64,000 nucleotides of DNA from contig OZ020305.1 in NCBI GenBank assembly GCA_963971305.1, positions 1 to 64,000 on the forward strand, in the 5' to 3' direction. Made by a program: the position numbers and the translations under genes. The stretch comes from Arcuatula senhousia. Its lineage: Eukaryota > Mollusca > Bivalvia > Mytilida > Mytilidae. The notes beneath the pieces were generated by a model, which did not search any database, was not told the DNA's origin, and saw nothing but the letters and a program-made list of their open reading frames with translations. Within the stretch, counting starts at the first letter, position 1. Every line of letters starts with the position of its first letter. Positions 13,312 to 25,618 of the stretch are shown in pieces.

Positions 13312-14689
13312 GCCATTTTGACAATTTTGCAGACATCCATTGTTGTTCATTTTGGCATGTTCCCGTACTCCAATTGTCACGAAATTTAAAAATCCGCCCC
13401 ATAGGGGCAGTATTTTTTAACGGGTAATCCGATGCAAAAAACCGCAAGTTTCTGAGATGTGTCGTTTTCGAGTTAGGTGTACCATGAACCTGCGAAAAAG
13501 GGAAAAATCAAAAAAGGAAAGAAAGAGAAAGGGCAAAAGGAAGGAAAAAATCAGAAGCTAAATTCCAAAAAAAAAAAAAAAAAAAAAAAACAAGTCCACG
13601 CGCATACTTTTACTTACGGGCAAAGTTGCGCAGAAATGATAATATGACGTGATGATGATGTGAAAAAAGAGGAGTGATGGGAATGGGCCATGATGATGTG
13701 ATTGGATGACAAGGCTCCATCTGCAATTACTTCTATACCAGTCAATGGATCTTGATGAAACTTTCACACATTCTTGGTGATATACCACAGATGTCTACAT
13801 ATCATGTTTTAACAGCAGTCAAAGAACGGGGTAAGTATGTTTCAAACTTAGACTTTATTAAATGAGATCCTAGCCCTAACCCTAACCCTAACCTAACCCC
13901 AACCCTAGTAATTATCTGTTAAATTGAAGATTTATGTGATGCTAGTATTATTAAGTCGTAATATAAACTTGCATTTTATCCCATAAAAAACTTGCAACTG
14001 AGTTGCAAGGTAGTATAAATACCCTAACCCTCTCCGCGGTTAAAGGTTAAGGTTAAGGTTAAGGTTAAAAAGTAACCTTAACCTCAAATTTTTAACCGTA
14101 ACCGTGGAAAATAAACACTTTATATCGTTAAGTTAAAATGAAAACTTAAAGTTGGTCACATAAAAACTTGCAACTGAGTTGCAAGGTAGTATAAATACCC
14201 TAACCCTCTCCGCGGTAAAAGGTTAAGGTTAAGGTTAAGGTTAAAAAGTAACCTTAACCTTAACCTTAACCCTAACTTCATTTTTTCTTTGAAAAACGTG
14301 TTTTTCGCTATTTTTTTAAGATTTTTTTTATTGAGAAACAGAAGGGTCGAAGAAGAAAACCGATTAGTGATTCGTATTAAGTTTTTGGATGAAAAACTCG
14401 AAAAAAAATGTTTTGGGAGGGTTGGGGTTACGATTGCCATTTTGACAATTTTGCAGACATCCATTGTTGTTCATTTTGGCATGTTCCCGTACTCCAATTG
14501 TCACGAAATTTAAAAATCCGCCCCATAGGGGCAGTATTTTTTAACGGGTAATCCGATGCAAAAAACCGCAAGTTTCTGAGATGTGTCGTTTTCGAGTTAG
14601 GTGTACCATGAACCTGCGAAAAAGGGAAAAATCAAAAAAGGAAAGAAAGAGAAAGGGCAAAAGGAAGGAAAAAATCAGAAGCTAAATTC

Positions 14690-14722
<33 letters not shown>

Positions 14723-15820
14723 AAGTCCACGCGCATACTTTTACTTACGGGCAAAGTTGCGCAGAAATGATAATATGACGTGATGATGATGTGAAAAAAG
14801 AGGAGTGATGGGAATGGGCCATGATGATGTGATTGGATGACAAGGCTCCATCTGCAATTACTTCTATACCAGTCAATGGATCTTGATGAAACTTTCACAC
14901 ATTCTTGGTGATATACCACAGATGTCTACATATCATGTTTTAACAGCAGTCAAAGAACGGGGTAAGTATGTTTCAAACTTAGACTTTATTAAATGAGATC
15001 CTAGCCCTAACCCTAACCCTAACCTAACCCCAACCCTAGTAATTATCTGTTAAATTGAAGATTTATGTGATGCTAGTATTATTAAGTCGTAATATAAACT
15101 TGCATTTTATCCCATAAAAAACTTGCAACTGAGTTGCAAGGTAGTATAAATACCCTAACCCTCTCCGCGGTTAAAGGTTAAGGTTAAGGTTAAGGTTAAA
15201 AAGTAACCTTAACCTCAAATTTTTAACCGTAACCGTGGAAAATAAACACTTTATATCGTTAAGTTAAAATGAAAACTTAAAGTTGGTCACATAAAAACTT
15301 GCAACTGAGTTGCAAGGTAGTATAAATACCCTAACCCTCTCCGCGGTAAAAGGTTAAGGTTAAGGTTAAGGTTAAAAAGTAACCTTAACCTTAACCTTAA
15401 CCCTAACTTCATTTTTTCTTTGAAAAACGTGTTTTTCGCTATTTTTTTAAGATTTTTTTTATTGAGAAACAGAAGGGTCGAAGAAGAAAACCGATTAGTG
15501 ATTCGTATTAAGTTTTTGGATGAAAAACTCGAAAAAAAATGTTTTGGGAGGGTTGGGGTTACGATTGCCATTTTGACAATTTTGCAGACATCCATTGTTG
15601 TTCATTTTGGCATGTTCCCGTACTCCAATTGTCACGAAATTTAAAAATCCGCCCCATAGGGGCAGTATTTTTTAACGGGTAATCCGATGCAAAAAACCGC
15701 AAGTTTCTGAGATGTGTCGTTTTCGAGTTAGGTGTACCATGAACCTGCGAAAAAGGGAAAAATCAAAAAAGGAAAGAAAGAGAAAGGGCAAAAGGAAGGA
15801 AAAAATCAGAAGCTAAATTC

Positions 15821-15853
<33 letters not shown>

Positions 15854-18077
15854 AAGTCCACGCGCATACTTTTACTTACGGGCAAAGTTGCGCAGAAATG
15901 ATAATATGACGTGATGATGATGTGAAAAAAGAGGAGTGATGGGAATGGGCCATGATGATGTGATTGGATGACAAGGCTCCATCTGCAATTACTTCTATAC
16001 CAGTCAATGGATCTTGATGAAACTTTCACACATTCTTGGTGATATACCACAGATGTCTACATATCATGTTTTAACAGCAGTCAAAGAACGGGGTAAGTAT
16101 GTTTCAAACTTAGACTTTATTAAATGAGATCCTAGCCCTAACCCTAACCCTAACCTAACCCCAACCCTAGTAATTATCTGTTAAATTGAAGATTTATGTG
16201 ATGCTAGTATTATTAAGTCGTAATATAAACTTGCATTTTATCCCATAAAAAACTTGCAACTGAGTTGCAAGGTAGTATAAATACCCTAACCCTCTCCGCG
16301 GTTAAAGGTTAAGGTTAAGGTTAAGGTTAAAAAGTAACCTTAACCTCAAATTTTTAACCGTAACCGTGGAAAATAAACACTTTATATCGTTAAGTTAAAA
16401 TGAAAACTTAAAGTTGGTCACATAAAAACTTGCAACTGAGTTGCAAGGTAGTATAAATACCCTAACCCTCTCCGCGGTAAAAGGTTAAGGTTAAGGTTAA
16501 GGTTAAAAAGTAACCTTAACCTTAACCTTAACCCTAACTTCATTTTTTCTTTGAAAAACGTGTTTTTCGCTATTTTTTTAAGATTTTTTTTATTGAGAAA
16601 CAGAAGGGTCGAAGAAGAAAACCGATTAGTGATTCGTATTAAGTTTTTGGATGAAAAACTCGAAAAAAAATGTTTTGGGAGGGTTGGGGTTACGATTGCC
16701 ATTTTGACAATTTTGCAGACATCCATTGTTGTTCATTTTGGCATGTTCCCGTACTCCAATTGTCACGAAATTTAAAAATCCGCCCCATAGGGGCAGTATT
16801 TTTTAACGGGTAATCCGATGCAAAAAACCGCAAGTTTCTGAGATGTGTCGTTTTCGAGTTAGGTGTACCATGAACCTGCGAAAAAGGGAAAAATCAAAAA
16901 AGGAAAGAAAGAGAAAGGGCAAAAGGAAGGAAAAAATCAGAAGCTAAATTCCAAAAAAAAAAAAAAAAAAAAAAAAAACAAGTCCACGCGCATACTTTTA
17001 CTTACGGGCAAAGTTGCGCAGAAATGATAATATGACGTGATGATGATGTGAAAAAAGAGGAGTGATGGGAATGGGCCATGATGATGTGATTGGATGACAA
17101 GGCTCCATCTGCAATTACTTCTATACCAGTCAATGGATCTTGATGAAACTTTCACACATTCTTGGTGATATACCACAGATGTCTACATATCATGTTTTAA
17201 CAGCAGTCAAAGAACGGGGTAAGTATGTTTCAAACTTAGACTTTATTAAATGAGATCCTAGCCCTAACCCTAACCCTAACCTAACCCCAACCCTAGTAAT
17301 TATCTGTTAAATTGAAGATTTATGTGATGCTAGTATTATTAAGTCGTAATATAAACTTGCATTTTATCCCATAAAAAACTTGCAACTGAGTTGCAAGGTA
17401 GTATAAATACCCTAACCCTCTCCGCGGTTAAAGGTTAAGGTTAAGGTTAAGGTTAAAAAGTAACCTTAACCTCAAATTTTTAACCGTAACCGTGGAAAAT
17501 AAACACTTTATATCGTTAAGTTAAAATGAAAACTTAAAGTTGGTCACATAAAAACTTGCAACTGAGTTGCAAGGTAGTATAAATACCCTAACCCTCTCCG
17601 CGGTAAAAGGTTAAGGTTAAGGTTAAGGTTAAAAAGTAACCTTAACCTTAACCTTAACCCTAACTTCATTTTTTCTTTGAAAAACGTGTTTTTCGCTATT
17701 TTTTTAAGATTTTTTTTATTGAGAAACAGAAGGGTCGAAGAAGAAAACCGATTAGTGATTCGTATTAAGTTTTTGGATGAAAAACTCGAAAAAAAATGTT
17801 TTGGGAGGGTTGGGGTTACGATTGCCATTTTGACAATTTTGCAGACATCCATTGTTGTTCATTTTGGCATGTTCCCGTACTCCAATTGTCACGAAATTTA
17901 AAAATCCGCCCCATAGGGGCAGTATTTTTTAACGGGTAATCCGATGCAAAAAACCGCAAGTTTCTGAGATGTGTCGTTTTCGAGTTAGGTGTACCATGAA
18001 CCTGCGAAAAAGGGAAAAATCAAAAAAGGAAAGAAAGAGAAAGGGCAAAAGGAAGGAAAAAATCAGAAGCTAAATTC

Positions 18078-18110
<33 letters not shown>

Positions 18111-19208
18111 AAGTCCACGCGCATACTTTTACTTACGGGCAAAGTTGCGCAGAAATGATAATATGACGTGATGATGATGTGAAAAAAGAGGAGTGATGGG
18201 AATGGGCCATGATGATGTGATTGGATGACAAGGCTCCATCTGCAATTACTTCTATACCAGTCAATGGATCTTGATGAAACTTTCACACATTCTTGGTGAT
18301 ATACCACAGATGTCTACATATCATGTTTTAACAGCAGTCAAAGAACGGGGTAAGTATGTTTCAAACTTAGACTTTATTAAATGAGATCCTAGCCCTAACC
18401 CTAACCCTAACCTAACCCCAACCCTAGTAATTATCTGTTAAATTGAAGATTTATGTGATGCTAGTATTATTAAGTCGTAATATAAACTTGCATTTTATCC
18501 CATAAAAAACTTGCAACTGAGTTGCAAGGTAGTATAAATACCCTAACCCTCTCCGCGGTTAAAGGTTAAGGTTAAGGTTAAGGTTAAAAAGTAACCTTAA
18601 CCTCAAATTTTTAACCGTAACCGTGGAAAATAAACACTTTATATCGTTAAGTTAAAATGAAAACTTAAAGTTGGTCACATAAAAACTTGCAACTGAGTTG
18701 CAAGGTAGTATAAATACCCTAACCCTCTCCGCGGTAAAAGGTTAAGGTTAAGGTTAAGGTTAAAAAGTAACCTTAACCTTAACCTTAACCCTAACTTCAT
18801 TTTTTCTTTGAAAAACGTGTTTTTCGCTATTTTTTTAAGATTTTTTTTATTGAGAAACAGAAGGGTCGAAGAAGAAAACCGATTAGTGATTCGTATTAAG
18901 TTTTTGGATGAAAAACTCGAAAAAAAATGTTTTGGGAGGGTTGGGGTTACGATTGCCATTTTGACAATTTTGCAGACATCCATTGTTGTTCATTTTGGCA
19001 TGTTCCCGTACTCCAATTGTCACGAAATTTAAAAATCCGCCCCATAGGGGCAGTATTTTTTAACGGGTAATCCGATGCAAAAAACCGCAAGTTTCTGAGA
19101 TGTGTCGTTTTCGAGTTAGGTGTACCATGAACCTGCGAAAAAGGGAAAAATCAAAAAAGGAAAGAAAGAGAAAGGGCAAAAGGAAGGAAAAAATCAGAAG
19201 CTAAATTC

Positions 19209-19241
<33 letters not shown>

Positions 19242-20973
19242 AAGTCCACGCGCATACTTTTACTTACGGGCAAAGTTGCGCAGAAATGATAATATGACGT
19301 GATGATGATGTGAAAAAAGAGGAGTGATGGGAATGGGCCATGATGATGTGATTGGATGACAAGGCTCCATCTGCAATTACTTCTATACCAGTCAATGGAT
19401 CTTGATGAAACTTTCACACATTCTTGGTGATATACCACAGATGTCTACATATCATGTTTTAACAGCAGTCAAAGAACGGGGTAAGTATGTTTCAAACTTA
19501 GACTTTATTAAATGAGATCCTAGCCCTAACCCTAACCCTAACCTAACCCCAACCCTAGTAATTATCTGTTAAATTGAAGATTTATGTGATGCTAGTATTA
19601 TTAAGTCGTAATATAAACTTGCATTTTATCCCATAAAAAACTTGCAACTGAGTTGCAAGGTAGTATAAATACCCTAACCCTCTCCGCGGTTAAAGGTTAA
19701 GGTTAAGGTTAAGGTTAAAAAGTAACCTTAACCTCAAATTTTTAACCGTAACCGTGGAAAATAAACACTTTATATCGTTAAGTTAAAATGAAAACTTAAA
19801 GTTGGTCACATAAAAACTTGCAACTGAGTTGCAAGGTAGTATAAATACCCTAACCCTCTCCGCGGTAAAAGGTTAAGGTTAAGGTTAAGGTTAAAAAGTA
19901 ACCTTAACCTTAACCTTAACCCTAACTTCATTTTTTCTTTGAAAAACGTGTTTTTCGCTATTTTTTTAAGATTTTTTTTATTGAGAAACAGAAGGGTCGA
20001 AGAAGAAAACCGATTAGTGATTCGTATTAAGTTTTTGGATGAAAAACTCGAAAAAAAATGTTTTGGGAGGGTTGGGGTTACGATTGCCATTTTGACAATT
20101 TTGCAGACATCCATTGTTGTTCATTTTGGCATGTTCCCGTACTCCAATTGTCACGAAATTTAAAAATCCGCCCCATAGGGGCAGTATTTTTTAACGGGTA
20201 ATCCGATGCAAAAAACCGCAAGTTTCTGAGATGTGTCGTTTTCGAGTTAGGTGTACCATGAACCTGCGAAAAAGGGAAAAATCAAAAAAGGAAAGAAAGA
20301 GAAAGGGCAAAAGGAAGGAAAAAATCAGAAGCTAAATTCCAAAAAAAAAAAAAAAAAAAAAAAAAACAAGTCCACGCGCATACTTTTACTTACGGGCAAA
20401 GTTGCGCAGAAATGATAATATGACGTGATGATGATGTGAAAAAAGAGGAGTGATGGGAATGGGCCATGATGATGTGATTGGATGACAAGGCTCCATCTGC
20501 AATTACTTCTATACCAGTCAATGGATCTTGATGAAACTTTCACACATTCTTGGTGATATACCACAGATGTCTACATATCATGTTTTAACAGCAGTCAAAG
20601 AACGGGGTAAGTATGTTTCAAACTTAGACTTTATTAAATGAGATCCTAGCCCTAACCCTAACCCTAACCTAACCCCAACCCTAGTAATTATCTGTTAAAT
20701 TGAAGATTTATGTGATGCTAGTATTATTAAGTCGTAATATAAACTTGCATTTTATCCCATAAAAAACTTGCAACTGAGTTGCAAGGTAGTATAAATACCC
20801 TAACCCTCTCCGCGGTTAAAGGTTAAGGTTAAGGTTAAGGTTAAAAAGTAACCTTAACCTCAAATTTTTAACCGTAACCGTGGAAAATAAACACTTTATA
20901 TCGTTAAGTTAAAATGAAAACTTAAAGTTGGTCACATAAAAACTTGCAACTGAGTTGCAAGGTAGTATAAATA
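13312..20973. repeat. Subtelomeric satellite A, array 2
   Basis: Six full units and one partial unit start at 13312, 14436, 15567, 16698, 17824, 18955 and 20086. The spacing is 1,124-1,131 bp, and the differences come mainly from poly(A) length. Units are almost identical to each other and to array 1, which points to recent amplification or continuing homogenisation. The array opens and closes at the same unit positions as array 1 (GCCATTTTGAC on the left, TATAAATACCCTAACCCT on the right). No gene is supported. Confidence 0.95.
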
Positions 20974-21056
20974 CCCTAACCCTAACCCTAACCCTAACCC
21001 TAACCCTAACCCTAACCCTAACCCTAACCCTAACCCTAACCCTAACCCTAACCCTA
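20974..21056. repeat. Short interstitial telomeric tract at the end of satellite A
   Basis: About 14 CCCTAA repeats continue from the CCCTAACCCT motif inside the last satellite A unit, at the same point as the tract at 12738. The tract ends in the palindrome AACCCTAGGGTT (21050-21061), where repeat polarity flips to GGGTTA and the boundary module starts. Confidence 0.93.
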
Positions 21057-21298
21057 GGGTTAATTAAAATAGTTCCGGCTAACCCTGACCCTAACCCTCA
21101 CCCTAACCCTAACCTAACTCTATATTCATACGCAACCAAGACGGTTTACCGTTGGCGGAATGTGCAGATGAGGGTTACCCCTAATTACCTAACCCTAACC
21201 CTAACCCTAGCCCCTAACCCTAACCCTAACCCTAACCCTAACCCTAACCCTAACCCTAACCCCTAACCCTAACCCTAACCCTAACCCTAACCCTAACC
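21057..21298. repeat. Telomere-rich boundary module, copy 1
   Basis: Begins GGGTTAATTAAAATAG and contains degenerate telomeric repeats (CCCTGA, CCCTCA), then a unique core of about 65 bp (about 21120-21190, containing ATTCATACGCAACCAAGACG), then CCCTAA and CCCCTAA repeats. It joins satellite B at 21299. A second copy at 36139-36350 has the same core and the same join to satellite B. The copies differ mainly in the number of telomeric repeats. Open frames here are low-complexity telomere translations. Confidence 0.9.
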
Positions 21299-22047
21299 AA
21301 AAAAACCGCAAGTCTCTAGACAAAGCCGTTTTCGAGTTAGGTGTACCATGGGCATGCAAAATGGCAAAGGTTAATTGTTAACTTTAAATGCTTGTATCTC
21401 GGTCATCTCTTGACCGATTTTAAAAATTGAACCATGATTTTAAAGCCAATTGTTCATTCTCCAGACCTAGTTTAGGTAAAGAAATGAACACGGTAAGTAA
21501 GCTTTTTCCTACCTCATTGAACATTGCTTACTTGTACAATGTCTAGACTCGGACCTGAAAGTGATGCAAGTTTGAGGCATCATAACTTTTGATCGGCGAT
21601 AGGTAGCCCGGTTCTGTAAATTGTGTTAAACGGCGCAAGTCGTGTTCTGTCGGTCACAGTAAAGGGATTTGACGTCGGTTGAGTACACACGAGACTGGAA
21701 TTATTTTCTAGGAACAAGATTTTCCTCTCAATGTAGGCGATTTTTTTACCATTCGGGTCCTTGTAGCTTCCAGATCGGAAAAATACCAACGAATTGGCGA
21801 CAAAATTCGACAAAAACCGCTAGTACAAAGCCTGTTTGATCAAAAAACAATAGCCTGACTGAAAACAAACGTGCAGCTGAGACAGTGAAACAGTTATTTA
21901 CAGGCGGGGCGCACGAAGAATATGTGCAAAAAATCCGAGAAAAAAAAAACGAACACAAAAAAGGGACAAAGAGAGAAAAAAAAGAAGGAAAGAGAAGGCA
22001 AAAGGAAGAAAAAAAATCAGTAGCTAATTAAAAAAAAAAACAAAACC

Positions 22048-22258
22048 GGCTGCCTGCTTTCTCGCGGAGAAATGTTTTCTGGCTCGAAGCCGCGGCCGGC
22101 CTGCTTGCCCGAGGAACTTGGCGTCGACGAGAAAACCCAGGCCGCCTGCCTTCTCGCGGAAAAATATATTCCGGCTCGAAGCCGCGGCCGGCCTGCTCGC
22201 GCGGGGAACTTGGCTTCGACGCGAAACCCCCGGCCGCCTGCCTTCTCGCTGACAAATA
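22048..22258. repeat. CpG-dense 92-bp subrepeat island (representative; one per satellite B unit)
   Basis: Within an AT-rich unit, this segment holds two full 92-bp subrepeats (22048 and 22140) and a 20-bp third start (22232). Each full subrepeat has a TCTCGCGG motif, CTCGAAGCCGCGGCCGGCCT (with SacII- and FseI-type palindromes), an AACTTGGC motif and TCGACG. CpG is frequent compared with the surrounding sequence. The function is not shown. A CpG-rich subtelomeric repeat could be a methylation target or a promoter for telomeric transcripts, by analogy with vertebrate subtelomeres. Confidence 0.88.
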
Positions 22259-22277
22259 GACTGAATGGGCTAGGAAC

Positions 22278-22532
22278 AAAACCGATAAGAGATTCGTATT
22301 AAGTTTTTTGATGAAAAACTTGAAAATAATGTTTTTGGAAACATTGGGTCTACCATTGCCATGTTGGCCACGTTGTCGAAACCATTTTTTGCTGATTTGT
22401 CCCTGTTCCCTTGCTCCAATCGTCTCGAAAATTAAAAATTGGCCCCATAGGGGCAGTAATTTTTTACGGGCGAGCCAATGCAAAAAACCGCAAGTCTCTA
22501 GACAGAGCCGTTTTCGAGTTAGGTGTACCATG
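22278..22532. repeat. Block shared between satellites A and B (satellite B representative)
   Basis: This 255-bp block begins AAAACCGATAAGAGATTCG and ends GTGTACCATG. It aligns with 9501-9755 of satellite A, which has the same length. The most similar part is a 24-bp identical run (22509-22532; 9732-9755). Both carry the small hairpin GCCCC-ATA-GGGGC followed by CGGG and CGCAAG motifs. A second shared stretch, purine-rich and ending in poly(A), follows directly in A but lies about 600 bp further on in B. The two satellites therefore share ancestry or have exchanged modules. Confidence 0.88.
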
Positions 22533-25500
22533 GGCATGCAAAATGGCAAAGGTTAATTGTTAACTTTAAATGCTTGTATCTCGGTCATCTCTTGACCGAT
22601 TTTAAAAATTGAACCATGATTGTAAAGCCAATTGTTCATTCTCCAGACCTAGTTTAGGTAAAGAAATGAACACGGTAAGTAAGCTTTTTCCTACCTCATT
22701 GAACATTGCTTACTTGTACAATGTCTAGACTCGGACCTGAAAGTGATGCAAGTTTGAGGCATCATAACTTTTGATCGGCGATAGGTAGCCCGGTTCTGTA
22801 AATTGTGCTAAATGGCGCAAGTCGTGTTCTGTCGGTCACAGTAAAGGGATTTGATGTCGGTTGAGTACACACGAGACTGGAATTATTTTCTAGGAACAAG
22901 ATTTTCCTCTCAATGTAGGCGATTTTTTTACCATTTGGGTCCTTGTAGCTTCCAGATCGGAAAAATACCAACGAATTGGCGACAAAATTCGACAAAAACC
23001 GCTAGTACAAAGCCTGTTTGATCAAAAAACAATAGCCTGACTGAAAACAAACGTGCAGCTGAGACAGTGAAACAGTTATTTACAGGCGGGGCGCACGAAG
23101 AATATGTGCAAAAAATCCGAGAAAAAAAAAAACGAACACAAAAAAGGGACAAAGAGAGAAAAAAAAAGAAGGAAAGAGAAGGCAAAAGGAAGAAAAAAAA
23201 TCAGTAGCTAATTAAAAAAAAAAAAAAAAAAAAAACCGGCTGCCTGCTTTCTCGCGGAAAAATGTTTTGTGGCTCGAAGCCGCGGCCGGCCTGCTTGCCC
23301 GAGGAACTTGGCGTCGACGAGAAAACCCCGGCCGCCTGCCTTCTCGCGGAAAAATATATTCCGGCTCGAAGCCGCGGCCGGCCTGCTCGCGCGGGGAACT
23401 TGGCTTCGACGCGAAACCCCCGGCCGCCTGCCTTCTCGCTGACAAATAGACTGAATGGGCTAGGAACAAAACCGATAAGAGATTCGTATTAAGTTTTTTG
23501 ATGAAAAACTTGAAAATAATGTTTTTGGAAACATTGGGTCTACCATTGCCATGTTGGCCACGTTGTCGAAACCATTTTTTGCTGATTTGTCCCTGTTCCC
23601 TTGCTCCAATCGTCTCGAAAATTAAAAATTGGCCCCGTAGGGGCATTAATGTTTTACGGGCGAGCCAATGCAAAAAACCGCAAGTCTCTAGACAAAGCCG
23701 TTTTCGAGTTAGGTGTACCATGGGCATGAAAAATGGCAAAGGTTAATTGTTAACTTTAAATGCTTGTATCTCGGTCATCTCTTGACCGATTTTAAAAATT
23801 GAACCATGATTGTAAAGCCAATTGTTCATTCTCCAGACCTAGTTTAAGTAAAGAAATAAACACGGTAAGTAAGCTTTTTCCTACCTCATTGAACATTGCT
23901 AACTTGTACAATGTCTAGACTCGGACCTGAAAGTGATGCAAGTTTGAGGCATCATAACTTTTGATCGGCGATAGGTAGCCCGGTTATGTAAATTGTGTTA
24001 AACGGCGCAAGTCGTGTTCTGTCGGTCACAGTAAAGGGATTTGACGTCGGTTGAGTACACACGAGACTGGAATTATTTTCTAGGAACAAGATTTTCCTCT
24101 CAATGTAGGCGATTTTTTTACCATTTGGGTCCTTGTAGCTTCCAGATCGGAAAATACCAACGAATTGGCGACAAAATTCGACAAAAACCGCTAGTACAAA
24201 GCCTGTTTGATCAAAAAACAATAGCCTGACTGAAAACAAACGTGCAGCTGAGACAGTGAAACAGTTATTTACAGGCGGGGCGCACGAAGAATATGTGCAA
24301 AAAATCCGAGAAAAAAAAACGAACACAAAAAAGGGACAAAGAGAGAAAAAAAAGAAGAAAAGAGAAGGCAAAAGGAAGGAAAAAAAAATCAGTAGCTAAT
24401 TAAAAAAAAAAAAAAAAAAAAAACCGGCTGCCTGCTTTCTCGCGGAGAAATGTTTTCTGGCTCGAAGCCGCGGCAGGCCTGCTTGCCCGAGGAACTTGGC
24501 GTCGACGAGAAAACCCAGGCCGCCTGCCTTCTCGCGGAAAAATATATTCCGGCTCGAAGCCGCGGCCGGCCTGCTCGCGCGGGGAACTTGGCTTCGACGC
24601 GAAACCCCCGGCCGCCTGCCTTCTCGCTGACAAATAGACTGAATGGGCTAGGAACAAAACCGATAAGAGATTCGTATTAAGTTTTATGATGAAAAACTTG
24701 AAAATAATGTTTTTGGAAACATTGGGTCTACCATTGCCATGTTGGCCACGTTGTCGAAACCATTTTTTGCTGATTTGTCCCTGTTCCCTTGCTCCAATCG
24801 TCTCGAAAATTAAAAATTGGCCCCGTAGGGGCACTAATGTTTTACGGGCGAGCCAATGCAAAAAATCGCAAGTCTCTAGACAAAGCCGTTTTCGAGTTAG
24901 GTGTACCATGGGCATGCAAAATGGCAAAGGTTAATTGTTAACTTTAAATGCTTGTATCTCGGTCATCTCTTGACCGATTTTAAAAAATGAACCATGATTG
25001 TAAAGCCAATTGTTCATTCTCCAGACCTAGTTTAGGTAAAGAAATGAACACGGTAAGTAAGCTTTTTCCTACCTCATTGAACATTGCTTACTTGTACAAT
25101 GTCTAGACTCGGACCTGAAAGTGATGCAAGTTTGAGGCATCATAACTTTTGATCGGCGATAGGTAGCCCGGTTCTGTAAATTGTGTTAAACGGCGCAAGT
25201 CGTGTTCTGTCGGTCACAGTAAAGGGATTTTACGTCGGTTGAGTACACACGAGACTGGAATTATTTTCTAGGAACAAGATTTTCCTCTCAATGTAGGCGA
25301 TTTTTTTACCATTCGGGTCCTTGTAGCTTCCAGATCGGAAAAATACCAACGAATTGGCGACAAAATTCGACAAAAACCGCTAGTACAAAGCCTGTTTGAT
25401 CAAAAAACAATAGCCTGACTGAAAACAAACGTGCAGCTGAGACAGTGAAACAGTTATTTACAGGCGGGGCGCACGAAGAATATGTGCAAAAAATCCGAGA

Positions 25501-25618
25501 AAAAAAAACGAACACAAAAAAGGGACAAAGAGAGAAAAAAAAGAAGGAAAGAGAAGGCAAAAGGAAGAAAAAATAAATCAGTAGCTAATTAAAAAAAAAA
25601 AAAAAAAAAAAAAAAACC

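Noticed and set aside
20955..21266. Open frame with Thr-Leu and Pro-Asn repeats across the boundary module
   Set aside because: Telomeric repeat translation joined to a short unique core. The same core at 36180-36330 has a different flank and no shared start.
22028..22549. Minus-strand open frames of about 173-182 codons, one per satellite B unit, with a similar predicted protein
   Set aside because: They recur because the satellite recurs, read through the GC-island subrepeats and end in a poly-phenylalanine run from the A-tract. Length varies with the A-tract, and some units are truncated (for example near 32717 and 46109). No domain or codon-level constraint is evident.
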